Positions 25,939 to 33,341 of a DNA stretch of 39,641 bases are shown piece after piece. The first letter of the stretch is position 1. The number at the start of each line of letters is the position of its first letter. The translations under genes and the position numbers were made by a program. The stretch is from Chloroflexota bacterium (GTDB taxonomy: Bacteria > Chloroflexota > Limnocylindria > Limnocylindrales > CSP1-4). The stretch lies in assembly GCA_003169655.1 (NCBI GenBank), contig PNAZ01000126.1, forward strand, positions 1 to 39,641, in the 5' to 3' direction. The notes beneath the pieces were generated by a model. That model was not told the origin of the DNA. It made no database searches and was given only the letters and a program-made list of their open reading frames with translations.

Positions 25939-27609
25939 ATGCGCTCCACCCTCATCCGGGCCATTGGCCTGTTCGCCCTGGCGCTCGCGGTGCGGGTCCT
26001 GCTCCTGGTCCTCTATCCGGACCCGGCGTACGTCGATTCGTACTACTACGTCAACGTCGCCCGGGCACTCAGCGCGGGCCACGGCTTCTCGATCGACTTC
26101 ATCTGGACGTTCGTCGACGTCGGCGGCCACCTGCCCGCCAATCCGGTCCTGCCGATCCCGAGCAATGCCCACTGGATGCCGCTGGCCAGCCTGGTCCAGG
26201 TGCCGTTCATCCTGACCCTCGGGGCCACGGCCTTCGCGTCCGGCCTGCCCTTCGCCCTGATCGGCGCGCTGGCCGCGCCGATGACCTGGGCCTTCGCCCG
26301 GGAGGCCGGCTGCCGCCCGTCGGTTGCCGTCGGCGGTGCGATCCTGGCCGCGGTGCCGGCCGCGGTCACCCCGTTCATGGCCCAGCCCGACAACTTCGCC
26401 CTCTTCCAGGTCCTCGTCCTGGCGGCCCTGTGGCTCGGCGCCCGGGCGCTGCGGGGCGACGCCAGGGCCTTTGCGGCAACCGGGATCCTGGTCGGCCTGG
26501 CGACCCTCGCCCGGAACGACGGCGTCCTGGTGGGGGCCGCGCTGGCCCTGGTCTGGGCCTGGTCGCGGGTCCGCTTCCGGCGGGCCAGGCTCGGCGGCCA
26601 CTATGCGCCGCAGCCCCTGCCGATCTGGTCGGCCGTGGTCGGCGCGGTCCTGTTCCTGCTCGTGATGGCCCCCTGGGAGATGCGTCAGCTGGCCGTCTTC
26701 GGCAGCCTGTCACCTTCCTCGTCGACCGGCCGGATCCTGTTCATCCGCTCAATCGACGAGCTGAACAGCATCACCGGCACGCCCACCTTGAGCACCTTCC
26801 TGGCCCAGGGCATCGGGCCCCTGATCGCCAGCCGGCTGACCGGCTTCTTCGAGGCGATCGTGATCTTCAGCGTCCTGGTCGGCGGGGTCATCCTGACCCC
26901 GTTCATGGTGGCCGGGGCCTGGCTGCGACGCCATTCGGCCGACTTCCTGCCGTTCTTCCTGTACACCGTGCTGCTGTTCGCGTTCTCCGGGCTCGTCTCG
27001 GCGGTCCACGTGCCCAACGGCACGTTCATCCACTCGGGCGCCGCCCTTGCTCCGCAGGCGTACCTGCTGGCCCTCGAGGCGGTCGTCGCCCTCGTCGCCT
27101 GGGTCGCTCGCCACCGGCCAAGCTGGAACGCCGAATCAGCCGGCCGGGTCTTTGTCGGCGGGCTCGTCGGGATCAGCCTGGTCGGCGCGCTCTACTTCAC
27201 GGCCAACGTCCACGACACGTGGGGCCATGAGCGCGACCTCGACCAGGCCGTCGGCGCGGCTCTGGGCGCCCACGGCGCGGCGCCCGACGACGTGGTGATG
27301 AGCCTCGACACGGGCGCGATCAAGTACTGGACCGGCCACCCGGGGGTGGTCGCCCCGAATGACCCGATCACGACCATCGAATCCGTGGCTCGGGCGTATG
27401 ACGTCCGCTGGCTGTACGTGGAGCGCGCGGACGCCGTCCCCGCGCTCGGCCCGATCCTCGACGGCAGCGGCCGGCCGGGCTGGGTCGGCGCGCCGGTCTG
27501 GAGCGTCACCGGGACCGCGGCCACGATCGATGCCGGCCTGTATCCGGTCTGCTTCACGACGAGCGACCCGCGCTGCGTGGTCGTGGCCGGCGTGGGTGGT
27601 GGCTCGTGA
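25939..27609 (+). CDS. Multi-spanning membrane glycosyltransferase, GT39/ArnT-like
   Basis: A 556-residue polytopic membrane protein. After the first membrane segment comes an acidic external loop (YVDSYYYVNVARALSAGHGF, about 34-53) typical of PMT/ArnT-type GT-C enzymes. Then come about ten hydrophobic segments, a TLARNDGVLVG motif near residue 195, and a C-terminal external domain of about 150 residues. The ATG at 25939 is preferred over GTG at 25930 because of the -10-like TACGGT. It is 4 nt overlapped by a related gene (GTGA), and the two share the same layout. They are probably tandem paralogues that act on the same lipid-linked sugar acceptor. Confidence 0.78.
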   Translation: MRSTLIRAIGLFALALAVRVLLLVLYPDPAYVDSYYYVNVARALSAGHGFSIDFIWTFVDVGGHLPANPVLPIPSNAHWMPLASLVQVPFILTLGATAFASGLPFALIGALAAPMTWAFAREAGCRPSVAVGGAILAAVPAAVTPFMAQPDNFALFQVLVLAALWLGARALRGDARAFAATGILVGLATLARNDGVLVGAALALVWAWSRVRFRRARLGGHYAPQPLPIWSAVVGAVLFLLVMAPWEMRQLAVFGSLSPSSSTGRILFIRSIDELNSITGTPTLSTFLAQGIGPLIASRLTGFFEAIVIFSVLVGGVILTPFMVAGAWLRRHSADFLPFFLYTVLLFAFSGLVSAVHVPNGTFIHSGAALAPQAYLLALEAVVALVAWVARHRPSWNAESAGRVFVGGLVGISLVGALYFTANVHDTWGHERDLDQAVGAALGAHGAAPDDVVMSLDTGAIKYWTGHPGVVAPNDPITTIESVARAYDVRWLYVERADAVPALGPILDGSGRPGWVGAPVWSVTGTAATIDAGLYPVCFTTSDPRCVVVAGVGGGS

Positions 27610-29276
27610 GCGGCTCGTTCCGCTGGGCGCCCAGCCGGCGTGAGGCCTGGGGCACGGTGGCGGCGCTGTTTGCCTTCGCCCTGCTGGTCCGCCTCGCGTT
27701 CGCCCGGACGGTGCCTTTCCCGACCCCCGAGGACACGGCCTATTACGTGATGGTCGCCCGCAACCTGGTCGACGGCCACGGCCTGACCAGTGACGCCCTG
27801 TGGAGCTTCCAGACGCCGCCGTTGTCGTTCCCGCGACCGGCCTTCGAGGTATGGCTACCGCTGCCCACCCTGTTGATTGCCCTGCCGATGCTCGTCTTCG
27901 GGACGTCGTTCGCCGTGGCCCAGCTGCCGGCCCTGCTCGTCGGCGCCCTCCTGCCGGCGCTGGCCTGGCGGCTGGGAGCCGACGTGGCGGCCGAGCTTGG
28001 CCTGCCCACCGGCCGGGCCCGAACGCTGGCCCTCGGGGTCGGCCTGACGGCGGCCGTCGAGCTGCCCCTCGTCCTGTTCAGCGCCCTGCCCGATTCGACC
28101 AGCGTCTTCGCCGCCCTGGTGCTCGGCGCCTGCCTCCTGATCCCGCGCCTCCTGCGCGACCCGCGCGGCGCCCGGATCGCCGATCCGCGGCTCCTCGGGC
28201 TGGGCGTCCTGATCGGGCTGGCCGCCCTCGCCCGCAACGAGGCGCTGTGGCTGGCCATGGCCTGGGCGAGTCTGGCCTGGTTCACCGCCCGCGATCCGGC
28301 CGGCGTCCGCCTGGCCCGGGCCGAGCGGCTCCGACTGATCGTCATTCCGGCCGTCGCCGCCCTGGTCGTGTTCGGACCCTGGATGGTCCGCGACTGGCTG
28401 GTCTTCGGCAATCCGCTGCCCGGCCAGGCGGCCGCCAACGCCCTGTCGGTGTCCGGCTTCGACATCTTCGCCTGGAGCGATCCACCCACCCTGGCGCGCT
28501 ACCTGGCGGTGGGCATCGGGACCCTGGTCCAGATGCGGATCGACGGCTTCAGCCACAACCTGCTCAGCGTCCTGCTCGTGCCGAGCTTCCCGATCGGCTT
28601 GATCGGCCTGCTCCGCCTGCCCTGGACGGCGGGCATCCGGGCACTTCGGCCCCTGCTCCTCGTGTCGCTGCTGACCTTCTGGGTCACCACCCTGCTCTTC
28701 CCGGTGGCGACCACCTGGGGCACCTTTCTGCACGCGGCCGGCCCGGTCCATATCCTGCTGATCGTGGCCTGCCTGCTCGGTCTGGACGCCCTGTTTGCCC
28801 GGGTCAGCACCTGGCGGGGCTGGACCAACCAGGTGGCCTGGCTGGGGGCGACCCTGACGATCGCCAGCGCGATCCTGTTCAGCCTGAGCCTTGCCGGCTA
28901 CGGCGGGCAGAGCACCGACGTCGCCAACCGCTACCAGGCGCTCGAGGCCCAGATGGCCGCGATCGGGCGACCGCTGGACCAGGCCGCCGGCCCGGTGATC
29001 AGCGACTTCCCGATCTGGCTCGCCTACCAAACCGGGATCCACACCCTGGCCCTGCCCGATGAGCCACCGAGTTCGGTCGTCGACCTGGCCGCCCACTTTC
29101 CGGGCACCCACTACCTCGTGATCAGCGACGTCCACGGCAGCTGGCCGGCCGTCCTGTCGAGCGCCGACGCCGACGTGAGCTGTTTTCACGAGGTCGCCCT
29201 CGGCGTGCCACCTGACCCCAGCGCAGCGGCGGCCCTGAACGGCACCCGGGTCTTCGAGATCGGATGTGGGCCATGA
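27606..29276 (+). CDS. Multi-spanning membrane glycosyltransferase, GT39/ArnT-like, tandem paralogue
   Basis: A 556-residue membrane protein of the same length and layout as the gene before it. Its first loop is EDTAYYVMVARNLVDGHGL, with the same D-x-x-YY-V-x-VAR-L pattern, and the later motif ALARNEALWLA corresponds to TLARNDGVLVG in the partner. About ten membrane segments are followed by an external C-terminal domain that ends with paired cysteines. The GTG start overlaps the preceding stop by 4 nt. The downstream histidine-kinase gene begins 23 nt after its stop with its own -10-like element. Confidence 0.78.
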   Translation: MSGSFRWAPSRREAWGTVAALFAFALLVRLAFARTVPFPTPEDTAYYVMVARNLVDGHGLTSDALWSFQTPPLSFPRPAFEVWLPLPTLLIALPMLVFGTSFAVAQLPALLVGALLPALAWRLGADVAAELGLPTGRARTLALGVGLTAAVELPLVLFSALPDSTSVFAALVLGACLLIPRLLRDPRGARIADPRLLGLGVLIGLAALARNEALWLAMAWASLAWFTARDPAGVRLARAERLRLIVIPAVAALVVFGPWMVRDWLVFGNPLPGQAAANALSVSGFDIFAWSDPPTLARYLAVGIGTLVQMRIDGFSHNLLSVLLVPSFPIGLIGLLRLPWTAGIRALRPLLLVSLLTFWVTTLLFPVATTWGTFLHAAGPVHILLIVACLLGLDALFARVSTWRGWTNQVAWLGATLTIASAILFSLSLAGYGGQSTDVANRYQALEAQMAAIGRPLDQAAGPVISDFPIWLAYQTGIHTLALPDEPPSSVVDLAAHFPGTHYLVISDVHGSWPAVLSSADADVSCFHEVALGVPPDPSAAAALNGTRVFEIGCGP

Positions 29277-29285
29277 GCGGCCCTC

Positions 29286-29291
29286 TATACT
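29286..29291 (+). promoter_or_regulatory. -10 element TATACT, predicted leaderless promoter of the kinase operon
   Basis: TATACT lies 8 nt before the ATG at 29300, in the 23-nt gap after the membrane protein gene. No convincing -35. It also supports the 29300 start over 29264. Confidence 0.5.
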
Positions 29292-29299
29292 CGCCGGAC

Positions 29300-30391
29300 A
29301 TGGACGGCACGCGCGCCGAGGCACGGGACGGGCGAATCGACGAGCTGCATGCCGAGGCCAAGGCGGCGGTTGGCTACGCTGCGGACACGGTCCGCCAGAT
29401 CGCCGACCGCTATCGGCTGGTCCAGCACGAAGAGCTCGGCCGGCTGCAGGCCGTGAACGATGACCTGCGCTCCGGCAAGCGCCGCAAGCCGGGCGCCGCC
29501 GACAAAGGCGCCTCATCCAATGCGGCCGCCGCGGTGGCGGCCGAGGCCGGCGCGGAAGATCGCCGGCGGCGGGCCCTGCAGGTCGATGCCGAGAACCTGA
29601 CCACGGCCGCCGGCCAGCACCAGTCGGAGCTGAACCGGCTCGATGTGGCCCTGCGCAGCCTGGAGCGGATCTGGCTGTTCCTGGGGCGCGACGACGCGAC
29701 CCTGATCAGCGACACCGCGGCGGTGGCCAGCTCAACCGAGCTCAACATGCGGATTGTCGAGGCCCAGGAAGCCGAGCGACTGCGGCTCGTCCGCGAAGTC
29801 CATGACGGCCCCGCCCAGGCCCTCTCCAACGCGATCTTCCAGCTCGACTACGTCGAGCGGGTCATCATCGACGATCCCAACGTGGCGGCCCACGAGCTCG
29901 AGCTGCTCGGCGCCCGGCTGCGCCGCGAGCTGGGTGACGTGCGCGGCTTCATCAGCCAGCTCCGGCCGCCGCTGCTGGCCGAGCTCGGCCTGGCGGGCTC
30001 GATCGGCGATGCCGTCGAGACCTTCACGGCCCTGTCCGGCATCCCTGTCGTGACCGACATCGGGGGCGGCGGCGAGGGGCTCAACGAGGCCGCCCAGACG
30101 GTCGCCCTGCGGATCGTCCAGGAGGCGCTCCAGAACATCCGCAAGCACGCCGCCTCCGAGAGCGTCTCGGTCGCCACCCGGATCGAGGGATCCGACTGGG
30201 TCCTCGAGGTCCGCGATGACGGGCGGGGCTTCGACATCGGCTCGATGGCCGCCCGCGGGCGGCGCAATTTCGGGCTGCAATTCATGCGCGAGCGAGCCGA
30301 GCTGATCGGTGCTCGTTTTGACGTTGGTTCCAGGCCCAATGGGGGCACCATCGTGACGTTGGCAATCCCGCTCCAGAAGGAGAACGAATGA
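29300..30391 (+). CDS. Cytoplasmic histidine kinase, DegS/NarL-type (HisKA_3)
   Basis: A 363-residue soluble sensor kinase without a membrane segment or PAS domain. Residues 1-60 and 85-165 look helical and coiled-coil, with an Ala-rich linker between. The phosphoacceptor is His168 in REVHDGPAQAL, as in the HisKA_3 family. The HATPase_c domain is intact: the N box QEALQNIRKHA with Asn279, DDGRGF at 306-311 and the following RRNFGLQFMRERA. The input is likely a cytoplasmic or protein-partner signal. The ATG of the response regulator overlaps its stop by 4 nt (ATGA), so the two are a pair. Confidence 0.92.
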   Translation: MDGTRAEARDGRIDELHAEAKAAVGYAADTVRQIADRYRLVQHEELGRLQAVNDDLRSGKRRKPGAADKGASSNAAAAVAAEAGAEDRRRRALQVDAENLTTAAGQHQSELNRLDVALRSLERIWLFLGRDDATLISDTAAVASSTELNMRIVEAQEAERLRLVREVHDGPAQALSNAIFQLDYVERVIIDDPNVAAHELELLGARLRRELGDVRGFISQLRPPLLAELGLAGSIGDAVETFTALSGIPVVTDIGGGGEGLNEAAQTVALRIVQEALQNIRKHAASESVSVATRIEGSDWVLEVRDDGRGFDIGSMAARGRRNFGLQFMRERAELIGARFDVGSRPNGGTIVTLAIPLQKENE

Positions 30392-31134
30392 CCGCAATGG
30401 ACTACCTCGGCCCGGATCGGCGACGGGGCGGACCCGATCGCCGAACCGTGGGCGAGATCACCAAGATCCTCCTTGTCGACGACCATGCCCTGTTCCGAAT
30501 GGGGATGCGCGGCCTGCTCGAGCGCGAGCCGGACTTCGAGATCGTGGGCGAGGCCCAGGACAGCCGCGGCGCGGTTGACCTGGCCATGGAAATGTCACCC
30601 GACATCGTCCTGATGGACCTCTCGCTGCCGCCTCCCGGCGGGATCGAGACCACCCAGCGGATCAAGCGCGAGCTGCCCTCGGTGGGGATCATCGTGCTGG
30701 CCGTCAGCGAGGACGAGGACGCCCTGTTCGACGCGATCAAGGCCGGTGCGGCCGCCTTCATCCTCAAGGATGTCGGCCCGGACGACCTGGTCACGATCAT
30801 CCGCCGGGTCACCGCCGGCGAGTACCTGATCAACGACAAGGTCTTCGCCAAGCCGGCCGTCGCCAGCCGCGTCCTGAAGGAGTTCCGCGAGCTGGCCGTC
30901 TATGGCCAGGAAGCGGCCCCGATCTTCGCCCCGCTGTCACCGCGCGAGGTCGAGATCCTCGACAACATCGCCCAGGGGATGACCAACAAGCAGGTCGCCT
31001 ACGCGCTGTCGATCAGCGAGCAGACGGTCAAGAACCACATGTCGAGCATCCTCCGGAAGCTCAGCGTGAACGATCGAACCCAGGCCGTCGTCTACGCGAT
31101 GCGCCAGGGCTGGATCAGGATGCCCGAGGATTGA
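30388..31134 (+). CDS. NarL/FixJ-family response regulator
   Basis: A 248-residue transcription regulator, partner of the preceding kinase. The receiver domain (about residues 26-145) has the acidic pair Asp31-Asp32, the phosphoacceptor Asp77 in VLMDLSLP and Lys127 in ILKDVGP. The C-terminal LuxR-type helix-turn-helix begins at LSPREVEILDNIAQGMTNKQVA, about 183-204, and continues into SEQTVKNHMSSILRKL. An extra basic N-terminus of about 20 residues (RRRGGPDRR) is unusual and may aid DNA binding. AAGGAG lies before the ATG. Its position suggests the pilus genes downstream as targets; that is inference. Confidence 0.93.
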   Translation: MTAMDYLGPDRRRGGPDRRTVGEITKILLVDDHALFRMGMRGLLEREPDFEIVGEAQDSRGAVDLAMEMSPDIVLMDLSLPPPGGIETTQRIKRELPSVGIIVLAVSEDEDALFDAIKAGAAAFILKDVGPDDLVTIIRRVTAGEYLINDKVFAKPAVASRVLKEFRELAVYGQEAAPIFAPLSPREVEILDNIAQGMTNKQVAYALSISEQTVKNHMSSILRKLSVNDRTQAVVYAMRQGWIRMPED

Positions 31135-32339
31135 CCGAGCCCCAGCCGGTGGCAGCCAGTGATCCCGGCGCCTTCGCCGACCGGATCGCAGCGGAGCTCG
31201 CCACCCTCGACTCCGAGCTGGTCGAGATCGACCTGCTGATCCAGCAGGCCCGCACAGAGGCCGACCGCCACGAGATGAAGCGGAGCCAGACGGCCGACCG
31301 GGTCGCGACGCTCCGGGGCGCCGCCACGCCCAATCCGACCGACCTCGCCGAGGCCGCCAGCCAGCTCGTCCAGCTGACCCGCCGGGCGGTCATGATGGAG
31401 TCCCAGGTCGACGTCCTGCAGGGCAAGCAGAAGGCCCTCGGCCGCTACCGCGAAGCCCTCGAGCGCTATGGCGGCCAGATGCGCGAGCTCGCCACGAGCG
31501 GCGGCTGGGTCGCGCCGAGCGGTCAGTCGAACTCGACCGGCGGGCCAGGATCGAGCGGCGGGGCGGATGACGGCGACATCCCGGCGGCCGTCTCGCGGAT
31601 CGTGCTGACCGCCCAGGAAGACCTGCGCCGGGACATCGCCCGGGCCATGCACGATGGGCCGGCCCAGAGCCTGACCAACATCGTCCTCCAGGCCCAGATC
31701 GTCGATCGCCTCGTCGATCGCGACCCGGCCCTTGCCCGGACCGAGGTCAAGGCCCTGATCGCGATGGTCCAGACCACCCTCGAGGCGACGAAGTCGTTCA
31801 TCTTCGACGTCCGGCCGATGGTCCTCGACGACCTCGGCCTGGTGCCCACCCTCCGGCGGACCGCGCGTGAGCGCGGCCGGCGGGCACAGATCGCAGTCGA
31901 CTTCGACTCGATGGGCACCGATCGCCGGCTGGCGATGGAGCTCGAGAGCGGCCTCTTCCGGATGATCGATCAGGCCCTCGCGGGATTCCTGTCGACGGCC
32001 CCCCGGCGGGTGCTGATCCGCCTCGACTGGGGCGACCAGATCGAGGCCCGGATCGCCGCCCACGGCGAGGCGCCGGCCGCTCCACCCGAGGTGGCCGCGC
32101 CGGCGGCCGATGGCTCGGCGCCCAGCGTCGAGGCCGTCGACGCGCTGGAGGCCCAGCCCAGCCACGTCCTGCCGGCCAAGGCCTGGCGCGAGATCCAGCA
32201 GCGGGCCTCGACCCTGGGCATCGTGGCCGAGCTCCTGGCCGGAGGCACCGAGGTCCGCCTGGTTGCCAACCCGACGTTCGAAGACGGACCGATCGCCGGC
32301 ACCGGCAGCCCGGCCGGCTTGACCGCCGACGCGAGCTGA
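31131..32339 (+). CDS. Histidine-kinase-like protein with degenerate ATP-binding domain
   Basis: A 402-residue soluble protein in the same family as the kinase at 29300. Residues 15-120 form a long helical region, followed by a Gly/Ser-rich linker. The phosphoacceptor motif is kept: His174 in RRDIARAMHDGPAQSLTNI. The ATP-binding part is not: the N box position reads RMIDQALAGFL, with Gly where Asn is expected. The expected DDGRGF site is replaced by an Ala/Pro-rich stretch (about 311-330). So it may not bind ATP and could act as a phosphate acceptor, scaffold or inhibitor. The start is TTG, overlapping the regulator's stop by 4 nt; GTG at 31149 is the alternative. Confidence 0.82.
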   Translation: MTEPQPVAASDPGAFADRIAAELATLDSELVEIDLLIQQARTEADRHEMKRSQTADRVATLRGAATPNPTDLAEAASQLVQLTRRAVMMESQVDVLQGKQKALGRYREALERYGGQMRELATSGGWVAPSGQSNSTGGPGSSGGADDGDIPAAVSRIVLTAQEDLRRDIARAMHDGPAQSLTNIVLQAQIVDRLVDRDPALARTEVKALIAMVQTTLEATKSFIFDVRPMVLDDLGLVPTLRRTARERGRRAQIAVDFDSMGTDRRLAMELESGLFRMIDQALAGFLSTAPRRVLIRLDWGDQIEARIAAHGEAPAAPPEVAAPAADGSAPSVEAVDALEAQPSHVLPAKAWREIQQRASTLGIVAELLAGGTEVRLVANPTFEDGPIAGTGSPAGLTADAS

Positions 32340-32357
32340 TCGGCCCGGATCTCGCCA

Positions 32358-32513
32358 ATGGTCGAGCCAGGCGCCTCGCGCCGCAAGCCTGCCGCGATCG
32401 TCGACTACGCGATCATCGGGCTGCTGACCCTGGCCCTGATCGGGATCCTGCTCGTCTTCCTGCGCGACCAGGTGGCGACGATCCTGGCCTGGATCACCGG
32501 CCTGATCGGCTGA
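32358..32513 (+). CDS. 51-residue Flp-like microprotein
   Basis: A short ORF between the kinase-like gene and the pilin genes. It encodes a basic N-terminus (GASRRKPAA) followed by DYAIIGLLTLALIGILLVFL and a short tail ending in TGLIG. The core aligns with the Flp pilins: DYAII for EYALI, then a hydrophobic helix, then DQVATIL for GQVSKIL. The Gly and Glu of the prepilin cleavage site are Pro and Asp here, so processing by prepilin peptidase is doubtful. It begins 18 nt after the previous stop, with no clear ribosome site. It is either a pilin-like membrane peptide or an old pilin copy. Confidence 0.6.
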   Translation: MVEPGASRRKPAAIVDYAIIGLLTLALIGILLVFLRDQVATILAWITGLIG

Positions 32514-32624
32514 ACGGGTCATCGATTCTGGTACCAATGTCCTAATCGACGGCGGCTCGGTGCCGGACGTATGGTTCCCCTGCCCTCAATCGGGGGTATG
32601 GACTTATCCAGGAGGCATCATCAG

Positions 32625-32795
32625 ATGCAGCTCTTCAACTCGTTCCTCGCGCGGTTCAGCCGCGACGAGGAAGGTCAGGGACTCGCCGAGTACGCCCTGA
32701 TCCTCGCCCTCATCGCGATCGTCGCGATCATCGCCCTCATCTTCCTGGGCGGACAGGTCTCGAAGATCCTCAGCAACGTTGGTAACTCGGTCTAG
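32625..32795 (+). CDS. Flp/Fap-type pilin, copy 1
   Basis: A 56-residue type IVb pilin. The prepilin motif is EEGQGLAEYALI: cleavage would follow Gly17, placing Glu22 at position 5 of the mature protein, as in all Flp pilins. One hydrophobic helix runs to about residue 41, then GGQVSKILSNVGNSV. The first 14 residues differ from copies 2 and 3, while everything from the cleavage site on is identical in protein to copy 3. The ATG at 32625 follows AGGAGG at 32610-32615; a longer frame from 32571 has no such site. A strong terminator follows the gene, so it can be expressed separately. Confidence 0.9.
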   Translation: MQLFNSFLARFSRDEEGQGLAEYALILALIAIVAIIALIFLGGQVSKILSNVGNSV

Positions 32796-32828
32796 GACCG
32801 CAGCTCGCTCGAGCTGACCATGATCAAG

Positions 32829-32866
32829 CGCCGGACCGAGCTTTCTCGGTCCGGCGTTTGCCTTTG
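32829..32866 (+). terminator. Rho-independent terminator after flp copy 1
   Basis: A perfect 12-bp stem, CGCCGGACCGAG (32829-32840) and CTCGGTCCGGCG (32845-32856), with a 4-nt CTTT loop, is followed by TTTGCCTTT. A second small palindrome, CAGCTCG-CT-CGAGCTG, sits at 32801-32816 just after the stop. Confidence 0.85.
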
Positions 32867-32872
32867 GCAGGC

Positions 32873-32900
32873 TTGACAGGCCCGCCAACCCGTCTCTACC
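32873..32900 (+). promoter_or_regulatory. Candidate promoter of flp copy 2
   Basis: A perfect TTGACA at 32873-32878 is followed, 16 nt on, by TCTACC at 32895-32900. It lies directly after the terminator of copy 1. Copy 3 has a similar pair, which supports a real element. Confidence 0.5.
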
Positions 32901-32941
32901 GTAACCCGGCCCTCGCCCCAACGGCGACGGGACCCCGAAGG

Positions 32942-32950
32942 AAAGGAGGT
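32942..32950 (+). promoter_or_regulatory. Ribosome-binding site of flp copy 2 (AAAGGAGGT)
   Basis: AAAGGAGGT is complementary to the 3' end of 16S rRNA along its whole length and lies 11 nt before the ATG at 32962. It decides this start against an out-of-frame ATG at 32952. Confidence 0.85.
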
Positions 32951-32961
32951 AATGGACCACC

Positions 32962-33135
32962 ATGACGAGCTACATCTCTGCACTGATCGCATCGTTCCGA
33001 TCCGACGACGAAGGCCAGGGTCTGGCCGAGTACGCCTTGATCCTCGCCCTGATCGCGATCGTCGCGATCATCGCCCTGATCTTCCTGGGCGGACAGGTTT
33101 CGAAGATCCTGAGCCAGGTCGGCAACTCGGTCTAG
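32962..33135 (+). CDS. Flp/Fap-type pilin, copy 2
   Basis: A 57-residue pilin: MTSYISALIASF leader, prepilin motif DEGQGLAEYALI with cleavage after Gly18 and Glu23 at mature position 5, one hydrophobic helix, then the tail GGQVSKILSQVGNSV. It differs from copy 3 at one residue only (Gln for Asn in the tail), though by my count the two genes differ at 13 of 174 bases, nearly all silent. It has its own promoter candidate and a near-perfect ribosome site. Flp pilins assemble into the thin Tad pilus used for surface attachment. A processing peptidase is not in the window. Confidence 0.92.
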   Translation: MTSYISALIASFRSDDEGQGLAEYALILALIAIVAIIALIFLGGQVSKILSQVGNSV

Positions 33136-33205
33136 GACACCCTGCTCCGGTCGGTCGAGTGCCGCCCGGAGCGGCCTGGACGCACCGCTTTTCCAATAGA
33201 CCTTA

Positions 33206-33232
33206 TTGACAGCGCACGGGGCTTTTTCTAGC
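33206..33232 (+). promoter_or_regulatory. Candidate promoter of flp copy 3
   Basis: TTGACA at 33206-33211 with TCTAGC at 33227-33232, a 15-nt spacer. It resembles the copy 2 promoter (TTGACA then TCTACC). The spacing is short, so the exact -10 is uncertain. Confidence 0.45.
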
Positions 33233-33246
33233 CTGACGCGCGGCCC

Positions 33247-33277
33247 GGCTCCTGGACCCAGCTTGAGTCCAGGAGCC
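33247..33277 (+). promoter_or_regulatory. Leader hairpin upstream of flp copy 3
   Basis: A perfect 11-bp inverted repeat, GGCTCCTGGAC (33247-33257) and GTCCAGGAGCC (33267-33277), with a 9-nt loop. It sits between the promoter candidate and the ribosome site. It is followed by AAACATTG rather than a run of T, so it is not a classical terminator. It could stabilise the mRNA or bind a regulator. Confidence 0.6.
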
Positions 33278-33341
33278 AAACATTGCGACCAGCTCTCGTC
33301 GGATGGCGAGGGACTTTGACGGAAAGGAGGTAATCCATCAC

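Noticed and set aside
33144-33172. Inverted repeat GCTCCGG / CCGGAGC after flp copy 2 as a terminator
   Set aside because: The loop is 15 nt and the nearest T run is about 17 nt further on, so a terminator call is not supported.
32952-33209. 85-codon frame starting MDHHDELH across flp copy 2
   Set aside because: It is out of frame with the pilin, which has the ribosome site and the prepilin motif.
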